NCBI RefSeq assembly: GCF_014898815.1
Contig: NW_026515423.1
Coordinates: 26,001 to 90,000, forward strand
Source of the DNA: Panonychus citri
Taxonomy: Eukaryota; Arthropoda; Arachnida; Trombidiformes; Tetranychidae
Reading direction: 5' to 3'
DNA length: 64,000 nucleotides
Shown: positions 1 to 13,004 of the stretch, in pieces
How the letters are laid out: every line of letters begins with the position of its first letter
Numbering within the stretch: position 1 is the stretch's first letter
Position numbers and translations under genes: made by a program
The notes under the pieces: generated by a model
The model's input: only the letters and a program-made list of their open reading frames with translations
The model's database searches: none
What the model was told of the DNA's origin: nothing

Positions 1-311
1 GTAAACTTATAGTTGGAATACTCAGTGAATTATTGCTGATGCATAATATTTATTCTTGTGTTGACCAATTGACCAACCCAATTTTTATTATGTACATGAT
101 GAATTGAGGCTTATTCTTTGCTTCATTCCTTTATATTTCTCATTATTTGGTATGATATCTACTCCATTTCTAGTTATCCAATTGATTGGGAATTTCTCCT
201 GATGTTGGATATTCATGTTGACAGTATTCTTAATTGCTTTTTCAATGATTCGAGGAAAAATTAATTTAACCTGTTGATTGAATTGTAATTAAAACTAGTT
301 ATCTTTTTTAG

Positions 312-1035
312 GTAACATTTATCTCATTGTTTTGGCGGGATTCGAAGCTACTGCGAATGCTTTGATTTTTTGTCTTTATTCAATCGCTGAACATCAACAT
401 GTCCAGGATAAAATGAGAGAAAGTTTAACAGAATTGGTGGAAGAAGAATCTTATACAGAAATGGTAATTTGCTTCTACTGTCTAAATGATCATTCCAATT
501 ATTAATATAATAATATTATAATATTTTCTTAATACAATGAATTGAAGGTTTGGCTTGAAACACTTCGTTGCTACCCACCTCCTTTGTTCATCATTAATCG
601 TGAAGCATCAGAAGAAGTAAACATCGATGGATTGACGATTGAAAAGGGCTGGATTGTCGAAGCTCCTATTTGGCAGATACACCATTCAGAGAGATATTGG
701 CCAGACCCATGGACATTTGACCCTGAGAGATTCAGTTCAAGTAACAGGTAACGAACCAACATACACTTCATAAGCGAAATAGCATATTAACACAACTATT
801 ATCATGAAAGGAAAAACATTGTACCATTATCGTTTTTACCTTATGGCTTTGGTGGTCGAACTTGTCTCGAATGCACTTGGCTAATGCAGAAGCTCGTAAA
901 TTGTTATCATCTATCATTTCTAAATATCGGATAACTTTTTGTGAGAAGACCATGAATCCATTACGATTCAAAGTTCCAACAGCGGTTCTTAATCCAGAGG
1001 GACCAATTTTCCTCAAATTTGAACCAATAAAATAA
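312..1035 (+). CDS. Cytochrome P450, last three exons (partial, one frameshift)
   Basis: This is the C-terminal half of a microsomal-type P450 monooxygenase, entering the window from the left. Exons read 312-463, 548-747 and 811-1035, with GT..AG introns of 84 and 63 bp and matching phases. Exon one carries the I-helix oxygen-binding motif AGFEATAN. Exon two carries the K-helix ExxR (ETLR) and the PERF motif. Exon three carries the haem loop FLPYGFGGRTC with the cysteine ligand, then a normal P450 C-terminus (ANAEARKLLSSII.. to LKFEPIK-stop). The reading frame slips by one base just after the cysteine codon, around 866-871. A single missing base explains it, so this is either a sequencing error or a recent pseudogene. 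The motifs suit the CYP3 clan, but the subfamily cannot be named. Substrate unknown. Confidence 0.88.
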
Positions 1036-1830
1036 CGAAAATTCTTTTAATCTTATTTAAAGACAATCGAATGATTATTTTCTATTGGTTGTTTTCAGTG
1101 AAATTCTTACCTTCAAATTCTTAAAGTTAACGACAGAAAAGTTATTATATCTTTTCTTTAGATTTATAGAGAAATAAAATGAGATAATCTTTTCTAATTC
1201 TAAATCGTGTTGATCTGTCAGGTAAATGTTATATTATTGATCGTAATAATAAATAGAAACTACAGATGATTCATTTCTCAGATGATAACTCATTCACTAT
1301 TTCATGATTCTCATGAATCTAAAAATGATGGCGATTTAGAAACAAATAGATCAGGGTGCCCGTAACTACCTGTACTTAATTTGCTTCTTTTCCAATTCAA
1401 TGTATTAGATATATAATGTATCAGAAATGGAGAAACCAATGAATATGGAAAAATATCAATAAAAGAATATTTTTTCTCGAATTCCAATCAATTCACTCAG
1501 CTGAATCTCTTAATGAGAACTATATTAAGCTTATTATTTTTCTTAAGCACAACCACTTGGATATTCAAATGTTAATCATTCTGTGATATTGATTGATTAA
1601 AGACGATTAAATACAGTTGTGGTTAACAATAATTATCGATATGAAACTTAATTGTTTTATTTGATGAAAAAAGAAAAACCTTTTTTTCTTGATTCTCTCA
1701 ACTAATACTGTTAAGTTGATCCCATGAGAAAAAGATGAAGACAAGGATGAAGATGATAAAGACTAGTTACCTTTTGATCATTGAGTGTGTGCTTATTGGA
1801 TGGATAAACTTCATCTATCTTATACAGAGT

Positions 1831-1872
<42 letters not shown>

Positions 1873-2524
1873 GAGTAAAAAGTACAGAATGAAGATGAAG
1901 ATGAGGATGATGAGATGTCTGCTTAGGGAGAGCAAAGAGTCTTATCATGTTTAAAGCAGAATACATGATAAAAAGTGTTTGTCTTCAGCAATGGTTGATG
2001 CCGTTTACTTTCATTCTTATCGACACTTTACCAGATAAAATTTGATTCTTAGTTTGTTCATCAGTAACTAAACATCATCAAGAATCAACTAATAATCAAC
2101 AATTTCATCATCTCTATCTTCTCTTCCTTCTGTAAATTTAGGAAGAGACAAGTTTATTCAAAGCTGAAAGTAACAGAAAACTGATCTTCTACCAGGAAAC
2201 ATTCATATTGTATTTCTGGTTCTCGTTGTTCTTCAGTCAACCAAAGCTTATAATCAATTTTGATTCCATTGAGTAAAAACGAAACATTGAAATAGAGAAT
2301 ACAAAAAACTTTATCGAGTTAAATGCTCAAACAAAAAACTCGGATGTAATTATCAGTACAAGGAATTTATAGACACTCTTTTTTGACTAAAGATGCTCGA
2401 TGATGAAAAACACTAAGACAGTGAATGTGAATTTATCATTATCATCATTTTCTTTTGAATTTAAGGAAGATTTTGAATCGAAACACCCATCAAGCTCAAA
2501 ATGCGAGTAGTAAGACTTTGCCTA
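1036..2524. other. Non-coding, AT-rich intergenic DNA
   Basis: No convincing exon, RNA gene or transposon was seen here. An AATAAA-type hexamer about 140 bases after the P450 stop could serve as its poly(A) signal. A purine microsatellite lies at about 1833-1875. Confidence 0.5.
1833..1875. repeat. Compound microsatellite (GAAA)n(GA)n
   Basis: Five to six GAAA units pass directly into about ten GA units. It is visible by eye, non-coding, and has no inferred function. Confidence 0.9.
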
Positions 2525-4302
2525 TTTAATTGTCGTATCCAGTCCATTCCAACCCTTTGCTGAATAACGAATTTCGAGGTCATTCAGCGACCAGAATCAG
2601 GTTCATACCCTACACATCTCGAGAACAGGGGATATGATACAATAGACATAATTGGCTTTTATAAATAGCATAATTGGTAATTGGTTTTTGTTCTGAGACA
2701 AAATGTTGAATTTATTCACAAAATTGATAAAAACGGTCCATTATTTGATTTTCTTCATCACCGAGAAAAACTCGTTGTAATTCCCTATGCTGATGATTGG
2801 ACCAGAGTTTTTCAATTGATTATTTAAAGATGTTTCAATTATTAAACTTGCCAAGTTCACTAATGTCTAAAGTTTAATAGTTGTGATAAATGTTAATTGA
2901 TTTGCTTGTAATAACCAGGGTTTCATTGCCAACTGATAATTTAATTTTGATTGAACTTTAATTAAAATCGACTCTTTTGTTTGAATAAAGCGAAAGATTA
3001 TTTGCAAATGACATTTAAATTGCTATTCGATCCTGCTGAGTTTATCTCATCAACAACAAGATGATGAAAACTTGCAAATTCGCAAAAGTGTCAACATCAT
3101 ATTGCATCATGTCAATCTAATAGTAATTTAAATTAATTGATTAACTTGAACAGTTTTCAATCAGTTGCTAATTTTAATTGTGAGTATTACACATTCGATT
3201 TTATTTCCTTCTTTCTTCATGAAATTCAATCAAATAGATGATACTCATGAAATGGTGGAAAAGATGAAAATGTATTGACAATTTACCTGAGGAACTGAAC
3301 AATCAACTGATTCTGACAGCTAACTCTTAATTTCAAGTTCCAATTGTAGATGAAACGAGAGACATTTCTTCAAGGGGTTTTCCTTATCCTGTCATGATCA
3401 GAATCATTCATATCAACAACATCAATACCATTCTCACAGAATAAAGTTGTCAACATTTTCCTTAAAAAGAGAAAAATAAAGATGAGAATCAATATTTCAT
3501 TGAAAATCAGTTTTACTTTTTTCTTGTTTATTTGTTTGTTTTATTGTCTTATTGTTGTTGTTATCTGGTATTGAAGTTCCAACATGAGTTTTGTGTTATT
3601 TTCGACAAGAATAATCATGTTCATCGATATCAACAGAACAAAAATCTCTTTCATTTTCTTTTGCAATCGAGAAAAAAGTATAACAATTGTAACTATCGAT
3701 TCTCATCAATCAATCCAAAAGAATCATAAAGATTATCAGTTTTATCATCATCTTAGTCGTGTTTTTGGTCAACTTTAATCCTATTTGATCGAAATATTAT
3801 TCGGAATCAAAACTAGACCATAGTCTATAATTGGAGTAAATTATTTGAAAAACCATCGAGAATGCTTAGATAATTATTACAACTTTTAGTAATTGTAAAG
3901 CAGGTAAATTTTGTATTCACAAGATTGTCTCTGGATTAAATTAACTGTTTCTGGACAGTTTCAAATTCATGCAAAATGGTTTTGTTGTGTTTCATATCAT
4001 ATTAGTGTTTATAAGAATCAGTTTCATCTGTTAACTAACTGTTAAAAGCGAGTGGTCTGGATAATAATAACTATGATAATCATATTTTCAATAACCATTG
4101 GTCTTTATCATGTTATTCAGATTAGATACAGATAAGTGTTTATTGTCAATTTAAACTCCATGAAAACATCATTGGCAATGTTCTTCATCTTTGATTAAAA
4201 TTCGTTTTCAATTAAAATCAGTAACTCAGCCCAATGGAACTTGTGAAAAATTTCACCAGTTTTGGTCTGGAAGAAATATTTATGTTTTAATAGTAAAATG
4301 AA
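2525..4302 (+). repeat. 1.78 kb direct repeat, copy 1
   Basis: This stretch recurs almost base for base at 9747-11530 in the same orientation. The differences I found are short indels in homopolymers or dinucleotide runs (one extra T in several T runs, one extra GA), with no clear substitution. Similarity begins abruptly at the TTAATTGTCGTATCC sequence and ends at TAGTAAAATGAA. No terminal repeat, coding domain or poly(A) tail marks it as a known transposon. It is either a recent segmental duplication or an assembly duplication. Confidence 0.93.
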
Positions 4303-7300
4303 TCAAGGTCATTCTTCATTGATTGGACCTTTAATTACCTTCAATAGAAAATGAACTTGACCCCACACGAGAAAAATCCAAGATTCTATTACCAAAAAAA
4401 GTTATGCCTTTAACTAAAAAGGATAAAAAAAGTGAAAAAATTGATAGACATAACCTTTCATGTTAATTTAATACTTGTACTCATAAATGTGATCGGAAAC
4501 AAACAGAATCGAATTTCTAGTCTTAATTTTTCAGTCTAAGGTAATTACCTTATACTGAGAAGAAGAAAAGAAAGAGAAAATTTGGTTGATCGAAAAGACA
4601 TAATAAGACTTACATTATATTATTACATTATAATAATAACAAGAAGAGCAAGAGACTGACTTTTTGCGATAGTCTTAAGAAGCTCCTTCATCTTCATCTT
4701 ATTCTTCACCAATAAACTGTTACCTTCTTCTTAAGCCTTATTAAGCTGAGCCACGTTATCAAAGTGTTTCAGGGTAACACGGACTCTCTTTTTTTCTTCT
4801 CATCATTCTCCCTCCTTATTTCTCTTCTTTGCAAACATATGAATCGATTTTTTAATATCGGACAAGAAATGAGTTCTATTGATCTTTTCTTGACTCTTTT
4901 TAAGTTTTTTCTCTATTCATGAGAATATGAACTTTTACTAATACTTATCTTATCTTTGAATCAACACGAAATTTTAGCAAATTACCCTGAACGTTCAGGT
5001 AATATATTAATAAATTTCAACGATTAATTAATTCGAGATCAAAATGGCTAAGAATTCTGGAAAAATTCAAATATTTTCCAGACTAACGTGAATTATTGAT
5101 GGACTGAGTTTGATAATTGAACAATAGAATTGAAAAACAATTACAATTTTAATCAAATTGTTGATAAAAAGCGATAAAAGGAATCAGGATGAGGGTTTAT
5201 CAATATTTTTTGTTATCATATTTACTTTTTCCAGTTTATTATCAGTCGAATGTTTTTATGTTTTCTCAGAATATAATTTGAAATATTTGCCAACCATGGG
5301 AAAAGGTACACATGGAAGCTCATGAGAAAGTTCAGGAGTAATAAGAAAGAGTGAGATGTTGATAAGAAAAAAAGATAAGAACAGATGAAAGTAATTTCCT
5401 TTCTTTACTTTTGTTTATTCATCTATCAAGCAGCAAATTCGTCAGTTCCAAAACTTATCGTATGTTTTTTCCTTTTATGTCTGATGACCAACGGTCATCA
5501 TTTTCTGTTTCAATAAACTTCCGGAGCTTTCGCAAGGACATTAAATATACATCCAAATTCTATTACATCAGCCCATTGTTACCGAGGGAACATCCGACTA
5601 ACACGCGCTTATCACTTATGGCGAAGGTATTTACACGCTGGACAATAGTCGAAAAGAGAGAGAGAGACTATTCGAATGGTCAAGAGGGATTACTCCTTAC
5701 TTCCTTTTATGTTCTAGTATAATCATTTGACCTAAACATCAACAAATGAAGAACCTTAGACCGTTAAAGTCTAATCGAAGGTCAATAAACTGTTCTTGTC
5801 TCATTTTTGTTTCTTCGATTGTTAGCTAATTACTGATTACTATTTAGCTCATTAAGAATTAAGAAGTACAAATTAATTGGGATTAATTAAAATGAAAGAT
5901 CGTTGAAAACATGAATGGAAATTCATGTTTTTTGTTTACTTTGTTGGTTCATTGGCAGAACAATTGTTATTTAAATGTATAATTAAATGGCTGATTAAAT
6001 GTTTAACCAGAGTTACCTGAATAAAGTTTAATTTGGGTCCTTAAAATTCATTTGATTGTTAATTAACAGTCGACAATTTGGGCACTGTTTATCATCTAGT
6101 TGAAAACCGGATAAATTGGATAACAATATAATTTCAATTGTATATTTACTAAAATGATCACAAATGATAATTTGTGTATTCAGCTTAACACTTTACCTGT
6201 ATGTTCATTATTTAAATTAATTAAATAATTACCATTAGTATAAGTTCATTCAATTAATAATCAGTAAATAACGATAATGATCATCAAGATACTGATAAAA
6301 GGACGAAACCTTGAAAATATTACAATAAACGCGTCAGTCGTTTATTCAGCTGATTAGCAACAAGAGATGATTTCGATTAGCTACTTAATTATTATACAAT
6401 TAAGAGCTGATCGACTCTTCACCTTAAATCAACAAGAATAATTAACAAGTTTAATTGCTGACTGAAATTAAATGAGTTCAATCATTGAAATAAAAACTGA
6501 TTCCTTAATTTCAACCATACTAACTGAAAATTAACAAGTCAACAATTAAAAAAGTTGATCGTCTTAAAATTGATTCTTTTACTGACATGATATCGAAAAT
6601 TGTGATCATGGATTTAATTGACTGTTGATTATAAAGTAAAATGGAAGAAATTAATCGAAATACTCTGAAAATGAGTATTCGAAATGATATTTCCTCTGAA
6701 TAGAATTCATGTCACTTTAACCATGGGAACATATCGACATTTTGCACTTGCTTTTTCTCTTCCTTTTCTCTTCTTTATCTTTTCGAACAAATTTTCCCAT
6801 GGAATCGAAATGTTGCGAGAAAATGTTCATCATTTGGAATCCATATCAAGTGTCGATTTTATACTTTCCCTGGTTCTTATCATTTTCATCTCTTACTTTA
6901 TCTTCACCATCTTATTGGGCACAAAACGACGATGATGATAAAATGTAAATAAATTATAATAAAAACTGTTTCTCATTATTCATCGACTGAATTTTGTTTA
7001 GTTTTGTTCATATTTGTTTAGCTGTTTCAATGTTCATGGTTAATTCAGTTAATATCCTATTTTTTGTTCACTTTACTCCCCAGTTAGAAACATGAGTGTA
7101 AACAATAGCTATACACTCGTGGTTTCACACTCAGGGTTATAATTATATTCATTAACCTTTCGTTTTCGATAGATATTACAACTAACGAAACTAATATCGA
7201 CTCAATCAATAAACTTTACTGCTGGTCAATAGCTAAACAATTGGTTGAAAACAATGAACTTTACCCATTCCCGAATAATGTCACCAACTCGATGGCATTG

Positions 7301-8834
7301 AGGGCAGAACCGATACAGATCGAAGCAGAAATTGTTTGTTCATTCAAATGTCATCAACAGACAGCATTTAAAAAATATGTTTCATCAACAGATCTCAGGT
7401 TTTTGTTATTGACATAAAACCAATTAATGTGTTTGGATAACAGTTTTTTTCTTGTTACCGATTGATGAACATATTTTCATTCACTCAAAGTGAATTCATT
7501 GTAATTTCATTGCATAAGAAATTGAAAAGAAACAAAGTCTCTGTGGCGATTGTTTTATATCGATTAAAATAGATAATGAAAGTTTCCGTTCTAATGATGT
7601 TTGGTAATTTACATAATTTTTGCTCGGTTGATTTACCAGCGAATGAGAAATTATGGTCAACTGTGTGCTCGCTTCTACGATTGTGACAGTTATTAGAACT
7701 GTTCAAGTTCGAATTTAATTGAAATGAGGAGTTGAAAGAGCCATGTGGTGGAAGAGGATTATAGGGTGGGTGGTGGTATAAACAGAAGGAGGAGAGATGA
7801 TGATCAAGAACGGAAAGACTGATGGTCCATTGAAATCGCTTGTAACCCGCATCACTTCATCTTCTTTTTATTAATTCTCCTTCTCACCTTTATCCTTGGA
7901 CAGTTTATCTTCACTTTTTCTATTGTTGTCATTTTCTAGCCTCGAACTTCAATACACCAAAAGTCCCAATTCTTTAATCAAACTACTTCAATTTCCTCTC
8001 TAATCAACTAATTGTTTTATCAACTGTTTTTAATCAATTAAATACAACATAAATGTAGTTATTTACATAGCCAGTTTATCCAAATGATTAACTTTCAATG
8101 AAGATTGGGATGAGTCATCATATCGATGAAATTGTTCGAAATGCGACATTATTGATTCTTACAGTTTTCGGATGATTGTCAATCCAAGCAAAGATTATTT
8201 TCGCATCAGTATGATCTAATTAAACGAATATGGTACAAAACAATAAGCAAATTGATGTGAACAATTGATGAAAACATGATCAGTAATCATCACCATCACA
8301 TAACCAATAGTAATGAAATGAGTGAAACTGATAATCTGGTTAAGGTGCATTTGATTAAAATGAAATGCTGACGATCAATTATATTATTAATACAATTATC
8401 CAAATGCTAGATAATAAAATGTGTCTTTCATGTATGAACATTCATCATGGTCTAAAAAGCAAAACTATGGTGAATCTTTATCAATCATTTAATCTAAGAC
8501 AATGAATTTAATATAATTCATCAATTTGATTCTTATTAATGATCATGATTAAGTCTTTAACTCTCACATTTGCAATAATTTAATTTCAATATTTCAACAT
8601 TATTGATGAATCGATTGATATTAAAACTTTGTTGTTCATTATGATGGTTCCTTAGTCTTTTGTTTTAACCATATGATTTGGTATTCGTTTAATAAATAAT
8701 GATAATAAAATTTATCAGCTGCCCAATGACAAAACAAATGAACCAACAACGATAAACATTTTCCTTTTTTAACACATCAACAATGAGACAGTTTGTGCAA
8801 ATTGTTTCCCTCTCTTTCTGCCAACTGTACATTT

Positions 8835-8872
<38 letters not shown>

Positions 8873-9316
8873 ATTATCGTCATCATTTGCAGCATCTTTG
8901 TACAACTCCTTTTATTGGGAATCTCTATCTCTTTATCTGTTGTGTCTCCTTGTCTACATCTTCCGTCGATTCCTTTATATCATATTCCCCTTCTCTCTCT
9001 CTCTCTCTCTTCTCCTTCTCATTCTGTCATCATCCTCCATCGTTGTGAGTACTGTTTGTGTTTACAGCATCTGCTTTCCAGGTGAGTTTCCTTTCCATTT
9101 TCATCCTCATCATCTTTTACCAACACAAAAACACGCAGAATCGAATTGATATCTAGTTTAAGTTAACTCACTGGGATCAGTTTATCAGTTATCATTTAGC
9201 TCTCAGAGTTGTCACATCATCGAAATTATCTATGTTAATTTATTAATTCAGATAAAATAACATCACCATCAAACCTTTGATTATAAATACTTGTTAATTT
9301 TGTGGAAGTTTTTCAG
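4303..9316. other. Non-coding AT-rich stretch upstream of the nervy exons
   Basis: Five kilobases without a supportable exon. The expected nervy N-terminal (TAFH/NHR1) exons were looked for and not recognised, so they may be small, divergent, or left of the window. Pyrimidine microsatellites lie at 8838-8870 and 8991-9012. A strong donor (CAG|GTGAGT) near 9080, preceded by an acceptor-like TTTACAG, could bound a tiny or untranslated exon, but this is speculative. Confidence 0.45.
8838..8870. repeat. (CT)n microsatellite
   Basis: About 16 CT units on the + strand, with a shorter CT run at about 8991-9012. Apparent Ser/Leu-rich reading frames over this region are products of the repeat. Confidence 0.9.
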
Positions 9317-12300
9317 TTCAATTAAGTTTTCATAGTGATCAAAATATTATGTTATCCAGTCAACAACCAGGTAAAAGGATGAAACGAAACTATGGTGATG
9401 ACATTTCAAGAGATATGGAAGAAGAATGGAAAAATATTTATACGGTAATTATTTTCTTATTGTTATTTGTGTTGCTCAGATACCCGATCTATCGACAGAG
9501 AGAAAAACTTTTCACGAATGAATCACTCGAACTGAAATATCAAAACTACAAAAACAAGACTTTATATTGTGTGCGTGGTATTAACACCTAATTGGAAAAT
9601 TGAGAGGGAGCTCATGATTGGAAACCAATCGTATTAGATTTAATGGTAAAAACTACAGTCAATTTTAGTGAGAAAAATTTCGTTTTTTTTACTTATTTCA
9701 CGAGAAAATCATTATAGAAAAAAGAACTATTGATAATACATTAGTACTTAATTGTCGTATCCAGTCCATTCCAACCCTTTGCTGAATAACGAATTTCGAG
9801 GTCATTCAGCGACCAGAATCAGGTTCATACCCTACACATCTCGAGAACAGGGGATATGATACAATAGACATAATTGGCTTTTATAAATAGCATAATTGGT
9901 AATTGGTTTTTGTTCTGAGACAAAATGTTGAATTTATTCACAAAATTGATAAAAACGGTCCATTATTTGATTTTCTTCATCACCGAGAAAAACTCGTTGT
10001 AATTCCCTATGCTGATGATTGGACCAGAGTTTTTCAATTGATTATTTAAAGATGTTTCAATTATTAAACTTGCCAAGTTCACTAATGTCTAAAGTTTAAT
10101 AGTTGTGATAAATGTTAATTGATTTGCTTGTAATAACCAGGGTTTCATTGCCAACTGATAATTTAATTTTTGATTGAACTTTAATTAAAATCGACTCTTT
10201 TGTTTGAATAAAGCGAAAGATTATTTGCAAATGACATTTAAATTGCTATTCGATCCTGCTGAGTTTATCTCATCAACAACAAGATGATGAAAACTTGCAA
10301 ATTCGCAAAAGTGTCAACATCATATTGCATCATGTCAATCTAATAGTAATTTAAATTAATTGATTAACTTGAACAGTTTTCAATCAGTTGCTAATTTTTA
10401 ATTGTGAGTATTACACATTCGATTTTTATTTCCTTCTTTCTTCATGAAATTCAATCAAATAGATGATACTCATGAAATGGTGGAAAAGATGAAAATGTAT
10501 TGACAATTTACCTGAGGAACTGAACAATCAACTGATTCTGACAGCTAACTCTTAATTTCAAGTTCCAATTGTAGATGAAACGAGAGAGACATTTCTTCAA
10601 GGGGTTTTCCTTATCCTGTCATGATCAGAATCATTCATATCAACAACATCAATACCATTCTCACAGAATAAAGTTGTCAACATTTTCCTTAAAAAGAGAA
10701 AAATAAAGATGAGAATCAATATTTCATTGAAAATCAGTTTTACTTTTTTCTTGTTTATTTGTTTGTTTTATTGTCTTATTGTTGTTGTTATCTGGTATTG
10801 AAGTTCCAACATGAGTTTTTGTGTTATTTTCGACAAGAATAATCATGTTCATCGATATCAACAGAACAAAAATCTCTTTCATTTTCTTTTGCAATCGAGA
10901 AAAAAGTATAACAATTGTAACTATCGATTCTCATCAATCAATCCAAAAGAATCATAAAGATTATCAGTTTTATCATCATCTTAGTCGTGTTTTTGGTCAA
11001 CTTTAATCCTATTTGATCGAAATATTATTCGGAATCAAAACTAGACCATAGTCTATAATTGGAGTAAATTATTTGAAAAACCATCGAGAATGCTTAGATA
11101 ATTATTACAACTTTTAGTAATTGTAAAGCAGGTAAATTTTGTATTCACAAGATTGTCTCTGGATTAAATTAACTGTTTCTGGACAGTTTCAAATTCATGC
11201 AAAATGGTTTTGTTGTGTTTCATATCATATTAGTGTTTATAAGAATCAGTTTCATCTGTTAACTAACTGTTAAAAGCGAGTGGTCTGGATAATAATAACT
11301 ATGATAATCATATTTTCAATAACCATTGGTCTTTATCATGTTATTCAGATTAGATACAGATAAGTGTTTATTGTCAATTTAAACTCCATGAAAACATCAT
11401 TGGCAATGTTCTTCATCTTTGATTAAAATTCGTTTTCAATTAAAATCAGTAACTCAGCCCAATGGAACTTGTGAAAAATTTCACCAGTTTTGGTCTGGAA
11501 GAAATATTTATGTTTTAATAGTAAAATGAAATAACAATTTATAGACTAATCAGAGTCAGGCAGAGTGTCATGTTTTTCTGATCCGTCCTATTAACTTATT
11601 GGTTGTAAGCGCGAAAGGACTAATGAATCACTAATCTGTTTATGCATCTTTTTCTCTCAATCGTTTAGATGCTTAATTGTATCATGGGAATGGTAGAGAA
11701 GACAAAACGAGCCTTGGCTATCCTACAACATAGAAGTGTTGAATATGCATCAATCAATTCTCCCCCTTTGTGGACTCCTCCAGGAACGGCTTTGAGGAAT
11801 CGGCTTAGTGCTGCACCTCCTCCATTGGATCCATCTTCTCATAATGGATTAGATGTTCACGAATTCAGGATATCTAGAGAGCCATTGTTAACTACAATTC
11901 ATTTTGCAAAATCTCAAAATCATCCATCTGAGGTCGACAGAGCCATGGCTTCGGCTGCAGCCGCTGCAGCAGATTCAGCAAGACGAACTAGATTGGGGAG
12001 TAATAATAACCATTTCGGTGGGTGTAACTCAGTTTCGTATCTGACTGATTAGATTAATGATCATCTCAATTTATCTCTGAACAGAGGTTGTCAATGATGC
12101 TAAAAGAGCGGCAGTAGTTGAACTCCATAAAGCGATGAGTGCGGCGGAAAGTAAAGCAAGTGAAATCGTCGCTGCTGAACGAGCCAAAATGGAAAGAATG
12201 TTGAACGAAGCTCGACGCCAAGCTACCGAAGATGCGATCACTGCTATGAATCATCAGGAAGATTCTGACGAAGTAAGAACAATTGGTCGACATTCTCCAA

Positions 12301-13004
12301 CAAAGAAAACTGGTTCTATCAAATTTTTCGACGCAGAACGAACTGAACATTAAGATTTATACCTCAATTCTATGGTTGCTAAGTAAATAGGAAGAAACTA
12401 AAATACAAAATGGTTCAATTCTTTGAAATTGACTTATGTTTTTATCATATTAATTTCCGTAGTTTGAAAGTTTTTGTTGATCAAGTACGTAGACCGGTTA
12501 TCGGAAGTTCAATCAATAATAAAATTACTCGGAGTTAGAAAAAAGATTTGTTGTAATTACTTAAACACAATCACGTAGAAACCTGATCGTCGTTTAGTAT
12601 ATTGACTATTCTGATTGTTATCATTAATCTTTGTTTTGTTTCCTTATTTTTAGCATTGTTGGAATTGCGGGAGAAAAGCGAGTGAAACTTGTAGCGGTTG
12701 TAATGTTGCTAGATATTGTGGTTCCTTTTGCCAGCACAAAGATTGGGAAAATCACCATAAAGTTTGTGGATCATCAAATCATCGTGAATCAGGATCAGTA
12801 ATAAATGGACACCATGTAAATGTGACAAGTTCGCGTAATGAAGCAAATTGTTCACCATCAGCGTCACTACCCACCACGACGATGGATCTTAAGAAACCCA
12901 AAGAATTAGCTAATAGCCTGAATGGTTCAGTCTCGAATGGGTCAAGTCCGATTGGGAATGGAGGGTCAACTGTAAATGGCGATGTTAGTGAATTATCGGA
13001 ATAA
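9317..13004 (+). CDS. nvy: Nervy / MTG8 (RUNX1T1, ETO) family co-repressor, 3' exons
   Basis: Four exons fit with consistent phases: 9317-9444, 11669-12017, 12085-12272 and 12654-13004 (TAA). The joined product starts inside a Lys/Arg-rich stretch, then EEEWKNIYT joined to MLNCIMGMVEKTKRAL, which is the NHR2 oligomerisation helix of the MTG family. A coiled-coil segment (residues KAMSAAESKASEIVAAERAK and on) leads to QEDSDE and a full MYND finger: CWNCGRKASETCSGC, ARYCG, then Cys-His and His-Cys pairs ending HHKVCG. The tail is Ser/Asn/Gly-rich. MTG proteins are nuclear scaffolds that bring HDAC/NCoR complexes to DNA-bound factors. NHR1/TAFH lies upstream and was not found. The first intron (2.2 kb) contains copy 2 of the 1.78 kb repeat. 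Family identity is very secure; the 5' limit of the first exon rests on a TTTTCAG acceptor. Confidence 0.93.
9747..11530 (+). repeat. 1.78 kb direct repeat, copy 2 (inside nervy intron)
   Basis: Second copy of 2525-4302, about six bases longer because several T runs carry one extra T and one GA unit is added. It lies wholly within the intron between 9444 and 11669 and does not disturb the exons. Confidence 0.93.

Noticed and set aside
6684..6948. Overlapping hydrophobic frames with membrane-like segments
   Set aside because: Phe/Ser/Leu-rich in two frames at once, which points to T-rich DNA and not selection on protein.
8783..9149. Ser/Leu-rich frames over CT repeats
   Set aside because: Direct translation of microsatellites.
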